NCBI RefSeq assembly: GCF_937616625.2
Contig: NC_065570.1
Span: forward strand, 72,505,665-72,569,664
Length of the DNA: 64,000 nt
Direction of reading: 5' to 3'
Origin: Mercurialis annua
Lineage: Eukaryota > Streptophyta > Magnoliopsida > Malpighiales > Euphorbiaceae
Both the position numbers and the translations under genes were made by a program. The notes beneath the pieces were generated by a model. It did not search any database, was not told the DNA's origin, and worked only from the letters and a program-made list of their open reading frames with translations. Shown piece after piece: positions 55,332 to 64,000 of the stretch; position 1 is the first letter of the stretch; every line of letters begins with the position of its first letter.

Positions 55332-55787
55332 TCTTGTAGAAGATGTCTCTTCAGTGAAAAATTAGGGTTTTCCTGGTCGCAAAATTGGAGGTCGGAGGTA
55401 GGGACTGATGGAGGCGCGGCGTGGAGTTTCGTTGACAGAACAGCGGCAGGCGGCAACTCTGTGTGAAATAGCCCGGCTGGTTGAGGAAGATGATTGCTTT
55501 CCTTTTGAGTTTTCTTCTTCTTCTTTTTTTAATTTTGAAGGCCAAACGTTATGTCGTTGGCACTTCATTAGTTTAAAACGAACTGAATGGGACTGTTTCA
55601 AGAATAATTATTGTGACCTGCGTCATGTTATTCGTGCAACAAACCAATCATACGTTAGCCATATAGAAAAATTAATGATAAAAAAATAAGTGATAATTAA
55701 AAGATTCTCTATTGCAAGTCCTCATTGATTTGTTGTAAAAATGACGTGCCGCAACAGTTACGTGTGATAAACACTCATGTTTCAAAC
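55332..55787. other. upstream region of PHD/Myb copy A
   Basis: Presumed promoter. A ttagggttt telo-box lies at 55362-55370, about 31 bp upstream of the ATG on the minus strand (aaaccctaa in gene orientation). No further element recognised. Confidence 0.5.
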
Positions 55788-56476
55788 TTAGGCCTTACTT
55801 GGTTGGGGTAAATAGATTAGGGAAGTTGTACTTTCCGGAAAGTAGTAAAATTTTTTTGCTTGGTTCAATTTTTATATTTTATTTTCCGGGAAGTTGAATG
55901 TTTGACTTTCCTTTAACTAGGGAAGTAACTTCCCTATCAAAACCCAAGGAAGTAGAACTTCCCTAACACTTTTATTGGTTTTTCCTAATTTAACCTTAAT
56001 TTTTTTCTTTTTTTCTTTTAAAATTCATATAAAAATATTTTAATTTATTTTAAAAAATATACTTATATTATTTTATAATTGTTATTTATAATAAGTAAAT
56101 ATTTTTATTAAATATTTTATATTATGTAAAATTCAAATAAAAAAATATAATTTTTAAATTTTAATATTTAAAAACTCTCCTAAATAGTACTTGAATTGTA
56201 AAATAAGAGATAGTAAGTAAAAATTAAATTATTTATTTGCTCGATTTTTAAATTAAAATTATTTGTTTAACAATATAAAAATTATCAAATGACATTTATG
56301 TCTTTTAGTTAAAAATATAGTATATTATATTAAAATTAATTTTGTACTTCTCAGGAAGTAAAAATTGAAACAAGTAACATTTATCAAACTTACTGGGAAG
56401 TTAACTTCCCAGGAACTACACTTTACGGGAAGTTATTTCCCATAAATTGCTATAAAACGAACCAAGCGAGGCCTTA
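55788..56476. mobile_element. Tourist-like (PIF/Harbinger) MITE
   Basis: Element 55791-56473 (683 bp) flanked by TTA (55788-55790 and 56474-56476). The ends ggccttacttggtt and the inverse of aaccaagcgaggcc match, which is the Tourist signature. Inner words gggaagtt/aacttccc are also inverted. Non-coding. Confidence 0.9.
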
Positions 56477-56529
56477 ATTGCCCGTCCTGTTTTATTGCAG
56501 CAAACTAACTATTAGGAGCAGTTTATTGC

Positions 56530-56990
56530 AAGGTTGACATCGGAATCAGAATGGGAATCGGAATGAGAAGCAATGGGAATCGAAATGATTATTTTCATTT
56601 TTTTGTTTACTTTTCAAAATTAGAGTAAAAACTAAAATAGGTAAAGTTTAATAACAAAAAATTATTTCTTATTTATTAAAAATACTTTTTTTAATATTTT
56701 TATATAAAAAAATTAATTTTTTTTATTATTTCAAGTGTATTTTTCGAAATAAATATTTAAAAATAATTTTTTAAAAATTATATATCTATTATTTATTATT
56801 AAAATAATTTATTAAATTTTGATTCTCATTTTCTTTTATGGTAGAGGGGGAATGGGTGATTCACATTAAAAAGGATACTCATAGTTTTATTTCCTAATAC
56901 AATTAAACAAAACAAACACAAACAATTAGAATCATTTTCATTTCCATTTTTATTCCCTTTTTTTTTTCTCGAACCAAACGACCCCTTAAT
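56530..56990. mobile_element. Degenerate MITE, left end unclear
   Basis: The right end reads ctcgaaccaaacgacccc. Inverted words ggaatcggaatgagaa and cattttcatttccattttta pair across the segment. The left terminus is eroded and no target duplication was found. Confidence 0.5.
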
Positions 56991-57608
56991 TTTTAAATGA
57001 AATGAGAGTGCTAGGCAACAATATGTCAATTCATAGGTTTGATTTCTCCTATTACTTTTTTTTAATTATTAAAAGAATAATAATTCTCTACCAAATTATC
57101 TTATTCTCTACCAAAATATCTATTTTTAAAAAAGATTTTAATTATAAAATTTGACTTAAAAGTACAACTTTTGTTTTAGATTTTTAACTTAATTCTCTAA
57201 AGTTTTCCCTGATCTATAACCTAATTTCTCAAATTTTTAAACTAAATTTTTCTATTTTTTATTTCAAAATTAAATTAAATTCTTCATTAAAAATTACTAT
57301 AATGATAATTCTCCATCTTTTCCCTTTTAAAATTAAACCACTTTCAATTTTAAATATATATTTTCTTTTTTATATTTTATTCATAAAATTTAATTATTTA
57401 TTCGTATGATAATTATATTAAATTATATTTTCTATTACTTAGATTATTTAAAATTTATGTGAATTTTAATAAAGTTATGAACTTTTATGAGAAACATAAA
57501 TTTAGGGGTCACAATATAACTTAAATTTTTAACAAGTTCCTTCTTCAAATTAACAAACAATAAACTCGTCAAAGTGTCAACATTTGACTTTTTAAAAATT
57601 ATAGAATA
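56991..57608. other. intergenic, AT-rich
   Basis: No gene or bounded element recognised. Confidence 0.4.
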
Positions 57609-57899
57609 TACTTCCTCCGTTCTAATAGAGTTGTCCACTTTGCATTTATCACACAGTTTAAGAAAAACAATTATTATTTATGAGTTTTATAAAAAAAATC
57701 TTACTTTTCTTGTCATACCCCCTATTTAATATAGAGTTCATTTGCAATTTACTTTCAATTTACTCATTATTAAATTGTAAATAAGGATAATATAGGAAAA
57801 TTGGGTGTAAAAGTTAGTTACATATTGAAAGTGGTCAACAGTTTTGGGACAAAAAAATTTCTCAAAATGGACAATTCTATTGGGACGAAAGAAGTAGTA
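57609..57899. mobile_element. Stowaway-like MITE
   Basis: Element about 57611-57897 with TA at each side. The left end cttcctccgttctaatagag pairs with the inverse of the right end, ctattgggacgaaagaag, and continues into gttgtccacttt/aaatggacaat. Ends somewhat diverged. Confidence 0.8.
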
Positions 57900-58164
57900 T
57901 TTTAGACCTAAAGCGAGGAGATAAACAACTATTATTTCTGATTTACAAAGTTCGGTTAAGAAACTAATTAAATTATCATTTTTATTGGAAATCTATTTAA
58001 TTAAAATTAATTAATTTTTTTTAGATGCAAAACTATACGGACTAAATTAATAGATTAATATAATTAAACTATTAAAATTATAAAAATAATATCTTAACAT
58101 ATAAAATAGTCAATTAATTTGGTTAATTGAATTTTAAAATTCATAACCAAACCTTAACAATAAG

Positions 58165-58512
58165 AAATTAATTTTGACTTTGCAACTCAATTTCTTTAAG
58201 CTTAATCACTCAATAATATTCAAAGAAACGATTTTCCGCTTGGCAATCTCGCAAACAATAAGTTCCCAGTTATACGAAACCTTGCTAAATTCAATTAACT
58301 ATTTTTTTCAGTTTTCAAATTGACTTCAGGACTTAAGTTTTCTCCTGCTAAAAAAAAATAAGTTCAAGTGAAATAGACGCATCTAACTTTACCGAAACTA
58401 AATTCTGTGCATTTAATGAGAATGAATACAAGGACAAAGTTAGTTTGAAATCAATTTCTGTAGTCAGAAGAGAATTGCCAGAACCATTAAACCTCGGTTG
58501 GCCTCTCTGTGG
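58165..58512 (+). pseudogene. Fragment of the RLCK gene (tandem-duplication relic)
   Basis: Collinear with 50722-51200 of the RLCK gene: the intron word attttgactttgcaac, the start of exon 4 (aaacgattttc), the intron end and acceptor before exon 5, then exon 5 with conserved nataaggacaaag-like coding (NEYKDKVSLKSISVVRRELP, NLGWPLC). It is broken by a stop after an A-rich run (SPAKKK then TAA) near 58362, by loss of much of exon 4, and by truncation after the NLGWPLC codons. It cannot make a kinase. Confidence 0.88.
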
Positions 58513-59083
58513 AATTCAATCTCAAAATTCTTAAGATTGAATGCAATTTTTCTTTTTATGTAGACTATGTCCGCCAGGATTTTGAACTTTAACAAATAGA
58601 AATGAAGATAGAGTTGAATAAAATCAGAGCTTGGCATCACCACCACCATTCATACAGTTTCGATAGCATTTGATTTGGGCGATCAACATTATAATAGCAT
58701 CAACCAGTAAGATTGATGTATAAATGCACGACAAGAAAACATTAGATTATCAACATAATATTAACACCAGCTATGTATTCTACATACATCTAAGCAAAAA
58801 GAGCACACCTATGAGCATATAGGCACATTTGGACAAAAAGAAAGAGAGCAGTGGAAGGGCATCAGCAAAAATAATCAAAAAGGTATGTACTGATGTTTCA
58901 GAACATTTCACCTATGTTCTCTTGTTCTAAGGAGAAAGGGGATCAGCAAAAAAACAAAACAAAAAGGTTTTGCAGGTTCAATTAGTGTCTAATGCCTACA
59001 TAGGAATGTAATGCATGTTAAACTGTCGGTGATTCACCTTCTTCCTCTTTGGTCCTAAGAATCAAGAGAACGTACCAAACTTG
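58513..59083. other. spacer, partly duplicated from the copy-A 3' flank
   Basis: From about 58740 the sequence follows 53500-53724 (catcagcataag/caccagctatg, catctaagcaaaaa, cacatttggacaaaaa, cttgttctaaggagaaaggg). The part 58513-58739 has no counterpart in copy A and marks where the rest of the duplicated kinase gene was lost or replaced. Confidence 0.6.
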
Positions 59084-60766
59084 CTAACCACTCTTCGCCC
59101 CCATGTTCCTCCACTTATCTTTGAGATCAGAAGGTGTTCGTGTTTCATGAAACATATGACGACCAAAGTCCAAAATTTTCCGCCAAGGAAGATTTTTATT
59201 AACTTTAGATGAAAATTTATGCACACCTTCCTGCCATAAAAGAAAAAAGTGACGAATTTTTCTATCAGTCGTTGTTTTATGAACCCAATCATTCCTAAGT
59301 GGAAATTCTACAATATGTCTCACTTTGTCATCTGACCTTTAGCATGTCTTCCTCTTCTGGTGTCCATTTCATTCTTTTACGCTTTGGAGATGGTACAAAC
59401 ATACTGCAGGGGAACGAGAGAGAACCTTTTTACTTGTGAAACTATATAATCTCATGTGCGACAACAACCATATCATATCAAGAATGAAGCTAAATTCATA
59501 ACATAAAACAAGACAACTTACAGCATCTTATCAGAATCTTTCAACTGTCTAGACTTCTGCAATGAAATTGATTCCTCCATCCGGTCCCTATCATCTTTTG
59601 CCGAGGTGCATTGTGAATGAACTGGTGATTTATTTTGTCGAATTTCATTGTTGTTAGTTTCCTGCTTCACTGCAGCAGTCATATTATTGGCTGCAGGTGC
59701 ATCCGCATGCATTCCTTCTTCATTATCCTCCCTCACCTGGTTTCCTCTAGATACGTTTAAAGATTTAGATTCTAACTCTCCTACTAATCCATGAAGTGGA
59801 CCATCATGAATGGTATCTTCTTCTGCCTGGTGGCCATCTGCAAGTGCTTTTTCTTCTCCTCCAAGAATCCTAACTTCATCAGCAACTTGTTCATTATCCT
59901 GGCCTTCTTGCTCCATCACTTCATCATCTAAATCTTCAAACTCATAAGTTCCAGATATTGTTTTATGTTCAGTTAATTCTCTACTTCGATCATCATCAGA
60001 TATCTTCAAATTCTTATCATTTCGATGGTCTTTCTTCACTTCCCCGATCTTTTTCCCCACATCACCATCAACATCAGTCCTGTCCAAATGCTCAGAGCAT
60101 TCATTTTCCCCCTCCATAACTGGTACAACTTTTGAATCACCCCCATGCCCTTTCCCATCATTTAGCTTCTCTACATAAACAGGGTTAAAATCTATAAACT
60201 TGACCAAATAATCCTTAGCAGTCAAAGCCTTCTTCTTCCACTCATCGACCGTAGCTCGATGAGTTCTATACCAACAATGAGGGCAATAAAACTTTCCATT
60301 TTCATCGTAGCTAGGGCCGCAGGGAATACAACTACCATGAAGACAAACAGCACAGCCATCGCCACAGCAATTAAGCAAATTTCCGCCGTTACGGCATTTT
60401 AAACACGTGTATATAAGATCAACATCACTAGAACCACCATCCATAATATTTTCTCCACCGTCACTGTCACTTGATATTTCTACATCCATAATTTTCTGAC
60501 TATCTTCTCCTAATGCATTAAGATTATGATCCTATCCAAACATGAGTAGTAACATTAACATTATGAATTAAATTAATTAACGACTCTATATCTAAACAAG
60601 AAGAATCTTCGTGTTCAACATGCTTAGAATTGAAAACTAGTTGATAAAAAGAGAGTGAGATTACCGTAATGGGAGGAGGAAGAGCCCTTACGGTGGAGGT
60701 GGTGGTTGACGACGACGGCCGGTAAGGTTTATCGGGGCGACGCACGGCGAGTGCTTTAGTTTTCAT
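59084..60766 (-). CDS. PHD-finger and telobox-Myb-like protein, copy B
   Basis: Tandem paralogue of the gene at 53725-55331, with the same four-exon plan: 60692-60766, 59522-60531, 59337-59403 and 59084-59230, giving 432 residues. The PHD finger (CLKC, CC..C, HGSC, CPHC) and the C-terminal Myb-like repeat (RMKWTPEEEDMLK ... LPWRKILDFGRH ... SDLKDKWRNM) are complete. Exon 1 has two possible in-frame donors, ACC|GTAAGG at 60692 or ACG|GTAATC nine codons later (about 60665); I chose the first because it aligns with copy A. Exon 3 uses a weak GTCAGA donor. The acidic middle has diverged more than the two domains, suggesting selection on both ends. No disabling change seen. Confidence 0.84.
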
Positions 60767-61635
60767 TCTTCTATGAGAAGTTTCTTCAGTTTAAAGGGGT
60801 TTTTTGAATTGCGAGATGATCGTATTAAGCAATGAGCAGTTTAGCACTAAACCGTGCTAACACAATCACAAAGAAATTAATATGAATAAATTGTGTTTAT
60901 TCTATAAAATAAAATATAATCTTAAAAATATACAAAGCATATTATTCATTTTTTTTAAAAAATTAATATAAATAAATTCATTTTTCAACAACATAGAGTG
61001 TTCTAATTAAAGATCAACAAGAAATTATACTATTATGAAATGATTTCATTTTTCTAAAAGAACTCATTTTTCTCTTCATTCGTTTGAAAGGTGAAAGAAC
61101 ATGTTTGCGACGCACCGCTAGTTTTGTTCTATTACAGCCTTATTAATATCTATCTTTAAGTTTTTTGCGATTTTTTTATTTTTTACTGAGATTTAAACGG
61201 ATCAGACGTGAGTTAATCAAGAGTGTCACAGAAACAAAAAGTTCCCCATAGTTGGAAAGCACAACAGCCCTTTGAGCAAGATTTATGACTTAATTTTTCT
61301 TCTTTTCAATTAAACTTTTATTTGCATATTTAATTGTTTCATAATACTTATATTTAAGTTTTATTATATGACATTTATCTTCCATGAATATCAACTTTTA
61401 ACACAGAAAGAAAAAATAACCAACAAGAAAGTTCAATTATAAAATGAAGCAATAATAATGAAGAAACAAAACTTCAAAAAGAATTGCATTAGATATATTG
61501 ATTTTTTACTGTACAATATTGCCTTCATCCCCTACATTTTGTCAAGGTGCAATGAAGTGGAAAAAATATAACTGCACCATATAGAACAATCCGGCAAAAT
61601 TAGTTGAAAAGGCCAGACAGCCTAACAATAAAGCA
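60767..61635. other. intergenic between copy B and the lysine-rich gene
   Basis: Upstream region of PHD/Myb copy B plus the 3' flank of the next minus-strand gene. AT-rich; no gene or bounded repeat recognised. Confidence 0.45.
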
Positions 61636-63475
61636 TTAGAATGGAACAGTATAGGGTAACGCATAGATATCAGCCTGTGGTAGATTTCGGGCACAGGGCC
61701 AAAAGGAAGATGCTTCATGGCATGGTTCGTCATGGTGAGAAATTTTGATTCTCTTGTCACGATGAATATCTTGCGTTTTCGTGCCAGAAAGCCAACTTTG
61801 ATCATCACAGTTATTTTGATCATAATCAATAGCTGGTGCAGTCCAATCCCCAAACAACGTTTTGTATAAAGCTTCTGCTTTTAATAGCTTCTTCTCAGTT
61901 CTGGAAATGTGGTGCCGCGAAGATTTTTCTTTCTTTTCAGAACCTGCATCAGAAATTGATTTAAAGGGTACTGGATTGGCTTTGTCTACCGCCATAGAAT
62001 CGATAGTGCTACCGTGATCTTGTCTAGAAATGGCCACGACTTGCTTCTTCTCCGGAAGAAGACTGGTTCTTCCAGAGGTTGAACACAAATGCTCAACATT
62101 AGCAGATAAATTTGGCTCCGTGTGCCTTTGCAAGGCCAACCGAATTCGAATGACATTCCCTAAACAATTCAATGAACAAAACACTCGTTAAGTTTTAAAC
62201 TTAATAGTCATATATCAAATGGAAAAAAGAGCAGAGACGCACCATTATTTTTGGTGGCATTAGAAGCAGAATGCACGACATAGTCACTTTTTCTCTTATT
62301 GCTACTCCGAGTACTATCAGATGAAAGACTCTGATGATGAGAGACTGGTTGCCCATGTTCCTCAGTCAAGCTACTTCTTTCAGCTTCTTCATCATCCTTC
62401 CCCTTCAAAAGACTCTTCCCTAGTTTGTTGTCTGTAGCCAAAGAACTAGCTTTCTTCTTTTCTTTCTTAGACCTCTTCTCTTTTTTGTCTTTCTTTTTAT
62501 GTTTATCAGTTAATGGTTTATCGTCCTTCAAGTCCCTCTGGAACTTTTGTATACCAAAATAACAGTTTTAGATAGATTGCCAGGAATACTAAAAGGATAT
62601 GAATGACCATATGAACCAAATCTTATCATCACTTGACCAGCATACAGAATTATCAGCAATTTTATCCCAAGAAGATAAAAATGCTAAAATTATCAAACAC
62701 AATTACACATGCAAAAAACCTACTTAGCCCCAACAAATCGACCTCTTTCATTACCTTGTCAATGACAGAAATCAAAAACAGTCATCAAGTAAATACAAAA
62801 ACATATGCACATGTAATTACTTTCATGCTGAGTAAATAACTGTTTGATGTTTGTAAAACAAAGCTGCTTTAAAATTGGAAAAAGAATTAAAATAAATTCT
62901 CAAAAACATGGTTTCAAATGATTAATTGCCTCACAAAAGGTGTACTATAGCAAGTCGTTGATCAAATTTTATTATCAGTGCAAAATCTAAAATCTGAAAT
63001 AAAAGTATATCTTGATGAAAGTTTTTGTAAAATCCAGAAAACAAAACTTGTTTATGCAATTTCATTTAGGCAACTAAAAACATTCAATCAATCTTGTGTG
63101 CCGTCTCACTCGTAGAAATAACTATAAGAGGATTAAATACAGAAATCAAGGTCGAATGCAACTAATCAGGCATTTCACAAAAAAAATCTTCAACAAACCC
63201 ATTAAATGACCAAAACCAATTAACCCTAACAAGAGATGCCCTCAACCAAGAAACAAGCAACCAAATCTCACTAGGCATAGTTCAGTTGATTAATTTACAA
63301 ATTGAACCTTACAATCAACACAAAAGCAAGTTGAGCATAAACGGGAAAAAACCAAATTTGCTCAACGAACCTTAATGGATTGGCTCGCGGCAACCTTAAC
63401 GGTTTCGCTCACGGCCTCACCACGCGCTCCGTTCCTCAGGTACCCAGGAGGCGGATAAGGATAGCACCGTGACAT
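61636..63475 (-). CDS. Lysine-rich plant protein of unknown function
   Basis: A 309-residue protein from three exons (63371-63475, 62243-62543, 61636-62159; 930 nt in frame). It opens with MSRCYPYPPPGYLRNG, a short motif I recognise from a family of plant proteins often annotated as myb-like protein X or glutamic-acid-rich but with no known function. Residues about 40-75 are almost all charged (KKKDKKEKRSKKEKKK), a likely nuclear-localisation or RNA/DNA-contacting stretch. A second conserved block near the C-terminus (EKKLLKAEALYKTLFGDWTAP) is probably a short helix. No catalytic domain. Exon 2 could start at 62543 or six bases later; the frame is unchanged. Real gene by splice phase and motif conservation; role unknown. 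Confidence 0.78.
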
Positions 63476-64000
63476 TGCTCTCTGTATCTTTGATCTGACT
63501 CAAATCTCAAAACTACTCAATCGAAAATTAGGGTTTTTTCACACACAGTTTTTTAATTAAAATCGATTTAGGAATCTTAGACAGCAATAGGATCGCTAAA
63601 AAGTAACAAATTAATTTTCCAAACACAAAATCGAAAAGGGTTTACTGTCTTAAGAAAACGCTGCTAGGGTTTCTACGAATCGAGAGGTGGAAAGTTTTCC
63701 CTATTCTTTACGCCTCGACGATTTGCAAAATAATGAGAAAAAGAGAAGGGCTGGGGGATATTTATAGAGGAGGCAAGTGGAGATACTTGACCTAGGTCGG
63801 TCACTTTTATTTTGCCCATAATACCCTTTGATTTATAAACACTTAATGTTACAACCAATTATAACTTGCCACGTGCTAGAACGTGGAAAGCTCACATAGT
63901 ATGCGTTGCACTTGATTAAAACAAAATATTTCCTGATGTGATTTCGCGGAAATAGAATACGACACGTGGAAATTGTTGCGCCCAAAGTTTCAATTCAAAA
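63476..64000 (-). promoter_or_regulatory. Promoter region of the lysine-rich gene with G-box/ABRE words
   Basis: Upstream of the minus-strand gene. CACGTG cores occur at 63870-63875 (gccacgtgc) and 63963-63968 (acacgtgga), with a further acgtgg at about 63881. ACGTG words of this kind bind bZIP/bHLH factors and ABA-response factors. A telo-box-like attagggtttt lies near 63527. Confidence 0.5.

Overview
The window looks like nuclear DNA from a eudicot plant. It has AT-rich intergenic DNA, small introns with canonical GT/AG borders, and plant-only gene families (CLAVATA1-type receptor kinase, ROP GTPase, plant synaptotagmin, KIN-6 kinesin, plant ABCB transporter). I see no bacterial, viral or organellar signatures and no transposase or reverse-transcriptase ORF. 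The species cannot be fixed from sequence reading alone. About 11 protein genes in 64 kb (one cut by the left edge) suggests a fairly compact genome.

Layout. Positions 1-2392 (-) hold the 5' part of a KIN-6 kinesin gene that runs off the left edge. 3228-6938 (-) is a two-exon CLAVATA1-like LRR receptor kinase. 8089-9205 is a foldback DNA transposon carrying a nested hAT-type MITE. 11572-16587 (-) is a 12-exon plant synaptotagmin (SYT2-like). 16588-25137 is a gene-free stretch of repeats: a hAT MITE, a SINE, a solo LTR with a nested Stowaway, and a Mutator-type foldback MITE. 25138-25863 (+) is an intronless gene for a proline-rich protein with a PNRC/EDC-like short motif. 27994-32588 (+) is a 10-exon ABCB13/14-type transporter. 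37521-39847 (+) is a 7-exon ROP GTPase with a hAT MITE in its last intron. 41285-47847 (-) is a 22-exon VPS35 retromer gene. 50177-53280 (+) is a 9-exon receptor-like cytoplasmic kinase with a USP-like N-terminus. 53725-55331 (-) and 59084-60766 (-) are two tandem paralogues encoding PHD-finger plus telobox-Myb-like proteins, and a dead fragment of the kinase gene lies between them at 58165-58512. 61636-63475 (-) encodes a lysine-rich plant protein of unknown function.

The genes are ordinary, independently transcribed plant loci and do not form an operon or cluster. Loose themes are signalling (CLV1, ROP, RLCK) and membrane traffic or transport (SYT2, VPS35, ABCB). The one local evolutionary story is a tandem duplication of the convergent pair [RLCK -> <- PHD/Myb] at about 50.7-60.8 kb. 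After it, the PHD/Myb copy stayed intact while the second kinase copy decayed. The other notable layer is a set of non-autonomous transposons whose ends can be fixed to the base by perfect or near-perfect target-site duplications: hAT MITEs with 8-bp repeats, Mutator-like foldbacks with 9-10-bp repeats, a Tourist element with TTA, Stowaways with TA, a SINE with 13 bp and a solo LTR with 5 bp. I found no convincing new enzymatic or defence system. Exon borders were derived by hand from reading frame and GT/AG rules. For every gene where all exons were placed, the summed exons keep frame and give family-typical lengths.
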